Source: Oxobacter pfennigii (GTDB lineage: Bacteria; Bacillota; Clostridia; Clostridiales; Oxobacteraceae). Taken from it: 64,000 bases of DNA. The translations under genes and the position numbers were made by a program. Position 1 is the stretch's first letter. Each line of letters starts with the position of its first letter. Where the stretch lies: positions 92,804-156,803 of the forward strand of contig NZ_LKET01000014.1 of NCBI RefSeq assembly GCF_001317355.1, written 5' to 3'. Positions 17,080 through 26,905 of the stretch are shown here, in pieces. Under the pieces are notes generated by a model. The model was not told the origin of the DNA. It worked only from the letters and a program-made list of their open reading frames with translations, and did no database searches.

Positions 17080-18213
17080 TTAACCCCTCCTTAAAAATTT
17101 AAGGCATTTACTTAATGCGTTTATGGCTTTATCCACTTCACTAAATGTATTAAATTCACTGAAGCTGAAGCGTATTGTTCCTTTTATTTCCTCGTTTTTT
17201 AATCCTATTGCTTTGAGCACATAGCTGTCTTTAGTATCTCTTGCCGCACAGGCTGAACCAGTTGATACAAACACCGATTCTGCTTCTAGCATATGAAGCA
17301 GCACTTCTCCTCTAACTCCAATAAAAGATATACTTAATATATAAGGTGAAAAATCATTTATATGCTGTCCGTTAATTTTTATACCCTTCATTGATGCTAT
17401 GGAGTTTAGAAAATGTTTCTTAATATTCAATACATGCTCAAAGTTTTTCTCTCTATTTTTATATATAATTTCTACGGCTTTAGCAAATCCGGCATAAGCT
17501 GCAAGGTTTTCGGTGCCGGACCTCAGCCTTTTCTCCTGCCCGCCTCCATATATAAGTGGTTTGGGGGTAAGGCCTTTTCTTATATAAGCAATTCCCGCGC
17601 CGCGGGGTCCGTGTATTTTGTGAGCGCTGGCAGACAAAAGATCGATACCTGAACTTTGTATGTTTATGTTAAGCTTACCATAGCTTTGTACTGCATCTAC
17701 GTGGAATTTTGCCCTGCTGCTTTTTTCTTTTATAAGCTTTCCTATGGCTTCAATGTCCTGTATGATGCCGGTTTCATTGTTTACATGCATTATACTTACT
17801 AGCTGGGTATTTTTATTTATGCTCTTTTCCAATTCATTTAAATCTATTTTCCCTTCATTGTCTACATTGAGATAAGTTACTTCAACACCTCTGCCTTCCA
17901 TCTCCATACAAGTATTCAATACGCTGGGATGCTCTGTTTTTGTTGTTATTACGTGAGCCCCTTCTTTAACAAACCCAGTCAGCAAAAAATTATTGCTTTC
18001 ACTGCCGCCCGAAGTGAAAACTATTTCACTGGCGCTTACATTCAAAGTCTTTGCAATAGCTTCCCTGGCCTCATTGAGTTTTTTTTCAGCCATTAAGCCT
18101 AAAGAATGGGCAGAAGAAGGGTTCCCGTAATAGTTTCTCATTATCTCAGCCATTGTATCTATAACCTCATCGTAAGGTTTTGTAGTGGCGCTGTTATCAA
18201 AATATACTTCCAT
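17080..18213 (-). CDS. Cysteine desulfurase, IscS/NifS family (probable ThiI partner)
   Basis: 377 residues of a class V aminotransferase fold. Seen are VYFDNSATTKP at the N-terminus, SGGSESNN, the PLP lysine in SASAHKIHGPRGAG and the catalytic cysteine in STGSACAARD. It takes sulfur from cysteine and passes it as persulfide. The gene order desulfurase-thiI matches the Bacillus nifZ-thiI pair, so tRNA thiolation is the most likely use. A supply for iron-sulfur clusters is possible too, since no isc or suf genes are in the window. Confidence 0.92.
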   Translation of the reverse strand: MEVYFDNSATTKPYDEVIDTMAEIMRNYYGNPSSAHSLGLMAEKKLNEAREAIAKTLNVSASEIVFTSGGSESNNFLLTGFVKEGAHVITTKTEHPSVLNTCMEMEGRGVEVTYLNVDNEGKIDLNELEKSINKNTQLVSIMHVNNETGIIQDIEAIGKLIKEKSSRAKFHVDAVQSYGKLNINIQSSGIDLLSASAHKIHGPRGAGIAYIRKGLTPKPLIYGGGQEKRLRSGTENLAAYAGFAKAVEIIYKNREKNFEHVLNIKKHFLNSIASMKGIKINGQHINDFSPYILSISFIGVRGEVLLHMLEAESVFVSTGSACAARDTKDSYVLKAIGLKNEEIKGTIRFSFSEFNTFSEVDKAINALSKCLKFLRRG

Positions 18214-18328
18214 TTATTTCACCTCTTAATTGCAAATAACCTAATATATATAATAAATTAATTTGTTTATTCTTTAAATATACTGTTCAATAAAAATAAT
18301 TTTATTATTTTAAATTTTCATAACCTAC

Positions 18329-18344
18329 TAATCATACCGGATTA
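18329..18344. promoter_or_regulatory. Candidate sulfur-regulon operator between the desulfurase gene and metY
   Basis: TAATCATACCGGATTA (TAATC and GGATTA arms) shares 13 of 16 bases with the core of the operator at the cysK promoter (15348-15363, other strand). It lies in the divergent gap, so either side could be controlled. Confidence 0.4.
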
Positions 18345-18413
18345 ATATAGTATTTTCAATGACTTTACGGATTTTACTGCCTTTTATGCTTAAGAAATGC
18401 TGAAAATATGCCC

Positions 18414-18442
18414 TTGACAACGAAAATATAAGATGCTAATAT
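18414..18442 (+). promoter_or_regulatory. metY promoter
   Basis: TTGACA (18414-18419), 17-base spacer, TAATAT (18437-18442), placed just before the S-box leader. Confidence 0.8.
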
Positions 18443-18465
18443 TAAAAAAATTCAATAGAGAATGT

Positions 18466-19976
<1,511 letters not shown>

Positions 19977-20013
19977 TAGTATTATTATATAAAACTTTTT
20001 TCACAACCTAAAA

Positions 20014-20077
20014 GGGACTCTCTATATAATTTAAAATTATGGCTCTTCTGGAACTATTCTATTTATCGGAGAGTCCC
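20014..20077. repeat. Inverted repeat in the metY / YbaK-family gap
   Basis: GGGACTCTC (20014-20022) and GAGAGTCCC (20069-20077) are perfect 9-bp arms 46 bases apart. They could form a long-loop hairpin ending metY transcripts. No transposase or target duplication is seen. Confidence 0.4.
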
Positions 20078-20119
20078 CCTTATTTGTAATATAAAATAGC
20101 AATGAAAAGAGGAGTAAGT

Positions 20120-20578
20120 ATGGGTACGAAAGAGGTAAGACAATTTTTTCTTGAGAGAAGCTTACCGGATCCTGTATTTGAACTTTCTGACAGCGGTGCA
20201 ACTGTGGATTTGGCTTCAAAAACCTTAGGAGTTGAACCCGGGCTAATTGCCAAGACACTTGCATTTAAACTGAAAGACAGAAATATTTTGATAGTTATGA
20301 GCGGTAATTGCCGAATAGACAATAAAAAATTCAAACAATACTTTGGTATTAAAGCAAAGATGCTTGAGCACGATGAGGTTTCAGATATTACCGGCCATCC
20401 TGTAGGAGGGTTGACACCTTTCGGATTAAAAAATGGACTCGAAATCTATCTTGATATTTCCATCAAAGAATTTAAATTTGTATATCCTGCTGCCGGTTCA
20501 AAAACAGCAGCATTAAAGATATCTCCGTCACTTATGCAGGAGCTTACGGATGCAATTTGGGTTGATATATGCCAGTAA
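20120..20578 (+). CDS. YbaK/EbsC-family aminoacyl-tRNA editing-domain protein
   Basis: 152 residues from ATG at 20120, chosen because GAGGAG sits just before it. The ATG at 20102 has no good site. The family signs are LASKTLGVEPGLIAKTLAFK, SGNCRIDNKKFK and the TGHPVGGLTPFGL loop, which holds the GGxxP substrate pocket. These proteins hydrolyse mischarged tRNA, such as Cys- or Ala-tRNAPro, in trans. The setting among cysteine and methionine genes fits editing of Cys-tRNAPro, but the substrate is not proven by sequence. Confidence 0.85.
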   Translation: MGTKEVRQFFLERSLPDPVFELSDSGATVDLASKTLGVEPGLIAKTLAFKLKDRNILIVMSGNCRIDNKKFKQYFGIKAKMLEHDEVSDITGHPVGGLTPFGLKNGLEIYLDISIKEFKFVYPAAGSKTAALKISPSLMQELTDAIWVDICQ

Positions 20579-20625
20579 CGTGCAGGGTTATCGTTTTAGG
20601 TTTGCTTATATGACATATATCAAAC

Positions 20626-20654
20626 TTGACATATGATAAGTTAAATGTTAGTAT
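20626..20654 (+). promoter_or_regulatory. Homoserine dehydrogenase promoter
   Basis: TTGACA (20626-20631), 17-base spacer, TAGTAT (20649-20654), directly before the second S-box. Confidence 0.75.
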
Positions 20655-20676
20655 ATTTTAAAAATGAATTATTCAA

Positions 20677-20868
20677 TTCTCATCAAGAGAGGCAGAGGGA
20701 CTGGCCCGATGAAGCCTCGGCAACCTTCAGGTTCATTTATCTGAAAAGGTGCCAACTCCTGCGCTGGATTTTAAAAATCCAAGCGGTAGATGAGAGAGGA
20801 AGCCTTATTCAGGTTCTGATAACCAAGCCTCTTTCATCCTAAGCTTTAAAGATGAAGAGGTTTTTTTA
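20677..20868 (+). ncRNA. SAM-I (S-box) riboswitch controlling homoserine dehydrogenase
   Basis: Aptamer about 20677-20797 with CTCATCAAGAGAGGCAGAGG, ACTGGCCCGATGAAGCCTCG, GCAACC, AAAGGTGCCAACTCCTGC and GATGAGAG. The terminator at 20825-20868 pairs AGCCTCTTTCATC with GATGAAGAGG and is followed by seven T. Confidence 0.95.
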
Positions 20869-20892
20869 TTTGACATTATTGGAGGTTAAATC

Positions 20893-22182
20893 GTGGATAA
20901 GGTAAGGATAGCACTATTAGGTTTAGGCAATGTGGGGAAAGGTGTATGGAAAATATTAAATACAAATATTGAAGAAATTAAAAAACGCTCCGGGTACGAG
21001 ATAGAAGTTTCAAAGATACTTGTCAGAGACCTTAATAAGGACAGGAGTATTTCAATACCTCCAGGGATATTGACTGCAAATCCGGATGATATATTAAATG
21101 ATAACAGTGTAAAGATTGTCGTAGAATTATTAGGCGGAATGGACCCTGCCAAAGATTATATACTAAGATCAATTGAAAATAAAAAGCATATTGTTACAGC
21201 AAATAAGCTTCTGATTGCCACTGCAGGAGAAGAACTCTTTTCTGCCGCTTATGAAAAAGGGGTACAACTATGTTTTGAAGCAAGTGTCGGCGGCGGTATA
21301 CCTATAATTAAAAATATAACCGAAAGTCTTACTGCCAATAAAATCGAAGAAATTATAGGTATTGTAAACGGCACAACAAATTACATTCTTTCTAAGATGG
21401 CCGATGATGGAGTGAATTTCCAGAACGCTTTAAAGGAAGCACAAATAAATGGACTTGCCGAGGCAGATCCTACTTCCGATGTGGAAGGCTATGATGCTTT
21501 ATACAAGCTTTTAATATTAGCTTCCCTTGCTTTTGATACAAAAATTGATGTTAATACAATCCACAGAGAAGGAATTCGAAACATTGAATCAATAGACATT
21601 AAATATGCACAAGAATTAGGGTATGCAATCAAGCTTCTGGCTGTTGCCAGGGATAAAGGTGATAAATTAGAGCTTAAGGTTCATCCGGCAATGGTGCCTG
21701 CTTTCCACGCACTTTCAAATGTTAAGGATTCCTTTAATGCAATCCTAATTAAGGGGAATGCCGCAGGGGACTTGATGTTTTACGGAAGAGGGGCAGGAGA
21801 TTTGCCAACCGGCAGTGCAGTAGTGGGAGATATAATATCCATATTGAGAAATAAAAGGGATTTACCCTTCAAAAGGCTGTTTAAAAATGATACTATTCAA
21901 AAGAAGGTCTGCTCTGCTGAAGAAGTCGTATCATCATATTATATCAGGGCTAGTGCCGGGAATATTCCCCATGTTTTCGATAAAATAAAATCCATATTTG
22001 CAGAAAATGATATCAATATTTTAAATATTATTAAAAACGTTGAATCTCAGAATACTGTTTATTTTGCGTTAAAGACCGGCTGTACGTCAAAAACAAATTT
22101 AGATAAAGCTTTAAACAAGATAATGGATATTCATTATGTTGATAAAGTTGAAAATATAATAAGGATAGAAGATTTATATTAA
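20893..22182 (+). CDS. hom: Homoserine dehydrogenase with C-terminal ACT domain
   Basis: 429 residues from GTG at 20893, with GGAGG eight bases before. Motifs: GLGNVGKGVWK for NAD(P) binding, HIVTANKLL, IVNGTTNYILSKM and the DVEGYDALYKL segment. The last 80 residues are an ACT regulatory domain (RASAGNIPHVFDKIKSIFAENDINI). It reduces aspartate semialdehyde to homoserine, feeding methionine and threonine. Control by a SAM-I riboswitch shows that here it is tied to methionine supply. Confidence 0.95.
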   Translation: MDKVRIALLGLGNVGKGVWKILNTNIEEIKKRSGYEIEVSKILVRDLNKDRSISIPPGILTANPDDILNDNSVKIVVELLGGMDPAKDYILRSIENKKHIVTANKLLIATAGEELFSAAYEKGVQLCFEASVGGGIPIIKNITESLTANKIEEIIGIVNGTTNYILSKMADDGVNFQNALKEAQINGLAEADPTSDVEGYDALYKLLILASLAFDTKIDVNTIHREGIRNIESIDIKYAQELGYAIKLLAVARDKGDKLELKVHPAMVPAFHALSNVKDSFNAILIKGNAAGDLMFYGRGAGDLPTGSAVVGDIISILRNKRDLPFKRLFKNDTIQKKVCSAEEVVSSYYIRASAGNIPHVFDKIKSIFAENDINILNIIKNVESQNTVYFALKTGCTSKTNLDKALNKIMDIHYVDKVENIIRIEDLY

Positions 22183-22222
22183 AATAAGCTTATTGCTGCG
22201 AAATACAGCAATAAGCTTATTT
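22182..22222. terminator. Bidirectional terminator between hom and the trans-sulfuration gene
   Basis: AAATAAGCTTATTGCTG and CAGCAATAAGCTTATTT are perfect complements with a 7-base loop, between two convergent genes. Confidence 0.9.
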
Positions 22223-22248
22223 ATTTAACAGCAAAGAAATCGACTGTT

Positions 22249-23400
22249 TTATCTGCCAATGGCTTGTTCAAGATCCTTTATTAAATCAGTTACATTTTCT
22301 ATACCTATGGATAACCTTAAGAGCTTGTCTGTTACCCCCAGCCTGTTTCGCATTTCTACCGGTATTGCTTCATGTGTTTGCACATAAGGATAGGTAATAA
22401 GACTTTCTACTCCCCCCAGGCTTTCCGCAAAAGTAATGACCTTCACATTTTTTAATATTTTTGCTACCATTTCCACAGACTTTACTGTAAATGAAATCAT
22501 TGAACCAAACCCGGTAGCTTGTTTAATGGATACCTGATATTCATCATGCCATGGCAATCCAACATAATAAACCTTCTCTACTTCATTATTTTCATGCAGC
22601 CATTTTGCTATCTCAAGGGCATTATTCTGCTGTTTATCCATCCTTATCGCAAGAGTTTTTATCCCCCTTAGTATAAGCCAGCTGTCGAAAGGAGACAAAA
22701 CAGCTCCGGTGGATTTTTGTATAAACCTGAACCTTTCAATCAGTTCTTCATCATTTACAACAATTAATCCCGCCAGCGTATCATTATGCCCTCCAAGATA
22801 TTTAGTACCGCTGTGTACTACTATATCAACTCCAAAGTTTAAAGGTTTCTGATAATATGGCGTTAAAAATGTATTATCTACTATGGTCAGTATGCCTTTC
22901 TGCTTTGCAGTTTTTACAACTTCCGCTATATCAGTAACCTTCATCATTGGGTTTGATGGGGTTTCAATTAAAATCGCCTTTGTATTATTTTTTATTCCTT
23001 GTATCATCGTTTCTAAATTACTGGTATTCAGATATGAAGTTTCTATTCCATACTTCTTGTATATTTCTTCAAATAGCCTGTAAGTACCTCCATAGAGATC
23101 ATCAGATATAATAATATGATCACCTGCAGAAAATATGGTAGCTATTGCTGTTATAGCAGCCATCCCTGTTGAGAATGCCAAGCCTTCTTTACCCGACTCA
23201 AGCTTTGCGATTGTTTTTTCCAATTCTTCTCTTGTCGGGTTTTGAAGCCTTGAATAATCATATCCCGTACTCTGATTCAAACCAGGATGCCTGAATGTAG
23301 CACTCTGATAAATGGGAAAACTTATGGCTCCTGTTTTTTCATCATATCCTTTATATCCATGTACAACTTGCGTATCAATACAATAATAATCCTCTTTCAT
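22249..23400 (-). CDS. Cystathionine gamma-synthase / lyase-family PLP enzyme
   Basis: 383 residues from ATG at 23400, which follows AGGAGGAG at normal spacing. The ATG at 23418 lies upstream of that box. The family pattern is clear: DTQVVHGYKGYDEKTGAI, YDYSRLQNPTREELE, the PLP lysine in HSGTKYLGGHNDTLAG and SLGGVESLITYP. The sequence cannot separate synthase (MetB-like) from lyase (MetC-like) activity. Its own S-box argues for a biosynthetic role in making homocysteine. It is convergent with hom. Confidence 0.9.
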   Translation of the reverse strand: MKEDYYCIDTQVVHGYKGYDEKTGAISFPIYQSATFRHPGLNQSTGYDYSRLQNPTREELEKTIAKLESGKEGLAFSTGMAAITAIATIFSAGDHIIISDDLYGGTYRLFEEIYKKYGIETSYLNTSNLETMIQGIKNNTKAILIETPSNPMMKVTDIAEVVKTAKQKGILTIVDNTFLTPYYQKPLNFGVDIVVHSGTKYLGGHNDTLAGLIVVNDEELIERFRFIQKSTGAVLSPFDSWLILRGIKTLAIRMDKQQNNALEIAKWLHENNEVEKVYYVGLPWHDEYQVSIKQATGFGSMISFTVKSVEMVAKILKNVKVITFAESLGGVESLITYPYVQTHEAIPVEMRNRLGVTDKLLRLSIGIENVTDLIKDLEQAIGR

Positions 23401-23477
23401 AGTAAACTCCTCCTGCATATTTGTAATTTTATTTCAATCATTGATATTCTTTTATAGTTTTTATTGGATAAAATTAA

Positions 23478-23660
23478 AAACCTCCTTCACCAATAATTAT
23501 GGACGAAAGAGGTTAATAAATTTCCACCATTTTGTTACTATCCTCTCTCATCTTCCACTTAAATTAATCAAGCGTAGGAATTGGCACCTTTTCAGATAAA
23601 TGAATCTGAAGGTTGCCGAGGCTTCATCGGGCCAGTCCCTCTGCCTCTCTTGATGAGAAT
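23478..23660 (-). ncRNA. SAM-I (S-box) riboswitch on the minus strand, controlling the trans-sulfuration gene
   Basis: Reading the minus strand from about 23660: CTCATCAAGAGAGGCAGAGG, ACTGGCCCGATGAAGCCTCG, GCAACC, AAAGGTGCCAATTCCTACGC and GATGAGAG. The terminator (23479-23514) pairs AACCTCTTTCG with GAAGGAGGTT before a T run. The aptamer is almost the same as that of hom, which suggests recent copying. Confidence 0.95.
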
Positions 23661-23683
23661 TGTTCAAGTATTTAATTTTTCTA

Positions 23684-23712
23684 ATGTTATCATTATAAAT
23701 ATAATGTGTCAA
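23684..23712 (-). promoter_or_regulatory. Promoter before the minus-strand S-box
   Basis: Minus-strand TTGACA (23707-23712), 17-base spacer, TAACAT (23684-23689). Confidence 0.7.
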
Positions 23713-23812
23713 GCAGAATTAACTATAATACTGTTCTATATAAATTCGCAATGAAACTTTTTGCATTGATTAATAACTGATGCGCAGCCCAAAACACATT
23801 ACATATACACAA

Positions 23813-24259
23813 CTAAATGAAAAACATATATCCTTGATCTGTTCTATATTTTTCTATCTCATCTGCTAAATCATACAAAGTTATTCCTTGCAATGCAGTT
23901 TTAACCGCATCATCCAGAGGATCGAAAACTGATCGCCGTAAAGCTGTTTCAATTTCAGGAAATCCAGGCGAAACAGTCTCTTCCGTTCTTTCAAAAAGAG
24001 TAAGTTCCACTGCTGTCAGAATATCATAAACAGTTATTTCCTGAGGCACCCGGGAAAGCTGATACCCTCCCTGGGCTCCTTTTACAGAATTGACCAAGCC
24101 TCCTCTTTTCAGCAGTGAGAAAACCTGTTCCAAATATATTTTGGATATCCCTAACCTTTCTGAAATACTAATTATCGTAATATATTCACCGTTGTTATAT
24201 AATTGAGCCATGTTTATCAAAGCGATAATCGCATAACGTCCCTTTACAGATATCCTCAT
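23813..24259 (-). CDS. Rrf2-family transcriptional regulator (copy 2, cysteine-free)
   Basis: 148 residues, starting MRISVKGRYAIIALINMA. The winged helix (IISISERLGISKIYLEQVFSLLKRGGLV) and GAQGGYQLSR are intact. There is no cysteine in the whole protein, so it cannot hold the iron-sulfur cluster of IscR- or NsrR-type members. It has its own promoter (24300-24328) and lies directly after the nitrogenase-like operon on the same strand, so it is a good candidate for its sulfur-responsive regulator. The binding site is not identified. Confidence 0.8.
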   Translation of the reverse strand: MRISVKGRYAIIALINMAQLYNNGEYITIISISERLGISKIYLEQVFSLLKRGGLVNSVKGAQGGYQLSRVPQEITVYDILTAVELTLFERTEETVSPGFPEIETALRRSVFDPLDDAVKTALQGITLYDLADEIEKYRTDQGYMFFI

Positions 24260-24299
24260 ATGTTAAATCTCCATTTCATACTTATACTTTATCTATTTG

Positions 24300-24328
24300 A
24301 TAATATTTGAAAAAAATATCCTTGTCAA
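24300..24328 (-). promoter_or_regulatory. Promoter of the second Rrf2 gene
   Basis: Minus-strand TTGACA (24323-24328), 17-base spacer, TATTAT (24300-24305). It makes the regulator independent of the upstream operon. Confidence 0.75.
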
Positions 24329-24414
24329 TAGTATAGCCACCATGGAAAATTCTAAAAACCCAATCCCCATAGTCAGGAATTTATTTTTTCATATATGAAA
24401 TGATAGATAGTGCA

Positions 24415-25293
24415 TTATATATTGCTTGAAAGCTCGGGTCTTATAACTCCTGTTTCCAGAGCTAAAAGATAATCCGCCCATTTTGAAGCCCAATCCCTCA
24501 GTTCCTGTACTCCTAAAGGTTCCGGTGATTTTGAATCTGTGTGGTTTGCGATTTTATTTGCAAGGCTTAAATAAACCTTAGCCTGTTCTGAACCCGGTGC
24601 TGCTTCAATGGTGGTTTTCCCCTGAAGCTCACATTGAGTAACCGTGACTGAACGGGGTATATATTCCACAACCTGGGTTTTAGTCTGGGTGATAAAATCA
24701 TCGACTATTTCCCTTGCATAAGGAGCGTTAATGGAATTTGCAATAACACCGCCAAGCAGTGCACCGCCTGAATTGGAATATTTTTTTATACCTTTGAAAA
24801 GGTTGTTTGCAGCATAAATAGCCATAAAATCAGCAGATGAAACGGTAAATACATGCTCGGCTATTCCTTCCCGTATTGGTACGGCAAATCCTCCGCATAC
24901 GACGTCTCCCAATACATCATATATGACAAAATCAAGATCCAGCTCTTCAAATATACGCTGCTGTTTAAAAAGTTCCACTGCAGTTATAATACCCCGTCCT
25001 GCGCATCCTACACCGGGAGCAGGACCGCCGGCTTCAACACAATAAACACCGTTAAAGCCCTCATGTATTACGTCATGGGCATTTACCGTACTTTTTTCTC
25101 TTAAGGTATCAAGTACTGTGGGTATATAAGTGCCGCCCCTTAAGGTATTGGTAGAATCGCTTTTAGGGTCGCATCCGAATTGCATTACTTTATATCCCAT
25201 TTTAGAAAGGGCAGCTGACAAATTTGAAGTAGTGGTGGATTTACCTATACCGCCTTTACCGTAGATTGCAATCTGAGTAATTTTTTTTGACAT
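24415..25293 (-). CDS. NifH-like ATP-dependent reductase of a nitrogenase-like system
   Basis: 292 residues, close to NifH length. It has the Walker A motif GKGGIGKST, the DPKSDST switch, the first cluster cysteine in GVGCAGRGI and the second in [11 protein letters not shown]. As in NifH, a homodimer should hold one 4Fe-4S cluster between subunits and pass electrons to the partner in an ATP-driven step. It is the last gene of the nine-gene operon and is separated from the NifD/NifK-like genes by the transporter genes. NifH, BchL, CfbC and MarH all share these motifs, so the assignment rests on context. Confidence 0.92.
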   Translation of the reverse strand: MSKKITQIAIYGKGGIGKSTTTSNLSAALSKMGYKVMQFGCDPKSDSTNTLRGGTYIPTVLDTLREKSTVNAHDVIHEGFNGVYCVEAGGPAPGVGCAGRGIITAVELFKQQRIFEELDLDFVIYDVLGDVVCGGFAVPIREGIAEHVFTVSSADFMAIYAANNLFKGIKKYSNSGGALLGGVIANSINAPYAREIVDDFITQTKTQVVEYIPRSVTVTQCELQGKTTIEAAPGSEQAKVYLSLANKIANHTDSKSPEPLGVQELRDWASKWADYLLALETGVIRPELSSNI

Positions 25294-25294
25294 G

Positions 25295-25663
25295 TCATTT
25301 TTCCTCCATATAAGAATGATTTGTTTTGATAAAGTAATTTGTTAGTTTTGTTAAAGCATTTTCAATATAATCAGGCTGCTCGAAAACTGATATTTTGTTT
25401 ATTTCCAGGGCTCTTTTCACGCCCATTCCGACCCTTGCAACCAGCACTGCCGTACAGTCTGAAAGCGCATTTATAACATATGAAAGTTCTTCATTCTTAT
25501 GTTCCCCATTTGCGCAAAGAGGTGTAACAATACGTCTTTCTATATACTCTCTGGAGCCATCGGATTTGATATCGATGATAAAAAAATCCTTTGCCCGTCC
25601 AAAATGTTCATTTATCACTTTTCCGTCTGTACTGGCAACTGCCACACGCCATTTTCCGCCCAT
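25295..25663 (-). CDS. NifX/NifB-C-terminal-like dinitrogenase cofactor-binding protein
   Basis: About 122 residues from ATG at 25663, which follows GGAGGCGG. An ATG at 25678 lies before that box. The sequence [25 protein letters not shown] is the start of the dinitrogenase iron-molybdenum cofactor family (NifX, NafY, the tail of NifB). Such proteins carry cofactor precursors between assembly sites. It ends one base before the nifH-like gene starts. Its presence supports a complex Fe-S cofactor in the linked enzyme. Confidence 0.8.
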   Translation of the reverse strand: MGGKWRVAVASTDGKVINEHFGRAKDFFIIDIKSDGSREYIERRIVTPLCANGEHKNEELSYVINALSDCTAVLVARVGMGVKRALEINKISVFEQPDYIENALTKLTNYFIKTNHSYMEEK

Positions 25664-25703
25664 GAGAACCGCCTCCATAGAGTTAATATTTTAAATTAAA
25701 TTT

Positions 25704-25738
25704 GATGCGCCACCCGATTTTTCTATGGACGGCGCATC
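25704..25738 (-). promoter_or_regulatory. Hairpin inside the nitrogenase-like operon, between ssuA-like and nifX-like genes
   Basis: 12-bp arms at 25704-25715 and 25727-25738 (GATGCGCC / GGCGCATC plus four more pairs, two of them G-U on the minus strand). No T run follows, so a mRNA-stabilising stem or partial stop is more likely than a full terminator. Confidence 0.5.
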
Positions 25739-25778
25739 TAATTCAGTAAAGGAGGTATATTGTAAAGTCAGATATTAT

Positions 25779-26876
25779 TTATTTATATTCTTCAGGTATG
25801 CCGTCCAGTGCTGTAAAGCTGTTTTTATGAAGATTATCCACATCAACACCTGCATCAAGCATTCCTACTTCCTGAAGTTGTTTTGCAGTTATACCGAAAG
25901 CATCATATGCACCGCTTACTGAAGGAATATAATTAAATGTCTTTAACACTTTTGCATTTACTTCAGCATCTCCGGCTACCCATTTATTATCTACCTGTAT
26001 TTTAGCTGCTTCATCCTGATTTTCCTGTACCCATGCGCTGGCCTTCTGCATAGCTCTGGTATATTTTGCGGCTATATCAGGATAATCAGTTACAATATTT
26101 TCCCGTACAAATGCTGAGCAGCAGTATTGATCCTTATATGGTGCATCAAGGGCTGAATCAAAGACTACATTCAGGTCATATTCATTGGCAGCGATTGTAG
26201 CTGTGGGATCATTCATGGCAATGGCATCAACTGCTCCGTTTTCAAGTGCGATTGGTAAATCTGTGGTGCTGTATACTACGAATTCTACTTCGGAATTCTG
26301 AACGCCGACACCAATTCCATTATCAGCCAATACGCGCTTTGTGAATATAATGGGGCTGCTGGTCATGCTTGGAACTCCTACTTTCTTTCCCTTGAAATCA
26401 GCCGGGCTTGTAATTCCTGAATCCTTTTTAGCCAGTACCTTGTCGCATCCGGTGTGCAATCCTGTAGTAATTTTTACCGGTAATCCGTTTGAAAGGGGCT
26501 GAACCAAGCTGGCAAGAAGACTGAAACCGGCATCAACCTGATTGGCTGTTACCGCATCAAAAATTGTTCCGGGGGCTAGCTTGGTAAGTTCAACCTTTAA
26601 GCCCTCTTCCTCAAAATAACCCTTTTCATATGCCATATGCAAAGGGGCTTCGCACAGACTTCCGCCATAACCTATTCTTAATACAAAATCCTTACTCTGG
26701 TCGGCTTCAACTGTGGGAGCAGGTGTACTGCTGCCTGGTGTGGCAGTTGAACCAGAAGGGGTCTGGTTTGAAGAACAGCCGGCAAGAACTGTCATCACCA
26801 AAGTGATGGCAAAGAGGGGTATAAGCAGCAACCTTCCTCTTTTTCTTTTAGTCACAGAGCTTTTCTTTGTAATCAT
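25779..26876 (-). CDS. ABC transporter solute-binding lipoprotein, SsuA/TauA/NMT1 type
   Basis: About 365 residues from ATG at 26876, which is well spaced from AGAGGAGA. A basic N-terminus, hydrophobic core and lipobox (VLAGC) mark a lipoprotein, followed by a low-complexity Ser/Thr/Pro linker. The mature protein has the pattern of sulfonate or nitrate binding proteins: RIGYGGSLCEAPLHMAYEKGYFEEEGLKVEL, GVPSMTSSPIIF and ALENGAVDAIAMNDPTA. It is the third-last gene of the nitrogenase-like operon, so its ligand is probably the substrate or a sulfur source. The ligand itself is unknown. Confidence 0.88.
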   Translation of the reverse strand: MITKKSSVTKRKRGRLLLIPLFAITLVMTVLAGCSSNQTPSGSTATPGSSTPAPTVEADQSKDFVLRIGYGGSLCEAPLHMAYEKGYFEEEGLKVELTKLAPGTIFDAVTANQVDAGFSLLASLVQPLSNGLPVKITTGLHTGCDKVLAKKDSGITSPADFKGKKVGVPSMTSSPIIFTKRVLADNGIGVGVQNSEVEFVVYSTTDLPIALENGAVDAIAMNDPTATIAANEYDLNVVFDSALDAPYKDQYCCSAFVRENIVTDYPDIAAKYTRAMQKASAWVQENQDEAAKIQVDNKWVAGDAEVNAKVLKTFNYIPSVSGAYDAFGITAKQLQEVGMLDAGVDVDNLHKNSFTALDGIPEEYK

Positions 26877-26905
26877 TTTCATTCTCCTCTTCTTTTTATA
26901 ATAAT

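Noticed and set aside
14371..18213. T-box or TPP riboswitch near cysK and thiI
   Set aside because: No T-box sequence (GGTGGNACC) or TPP aptamer motifs were seen in the gaps.
20014..20077. Mobile element (MITE)
   Set aside because: Arms are only 9 bp, with no target-site duplication and no second copy in the window; a hairpin is simpler.
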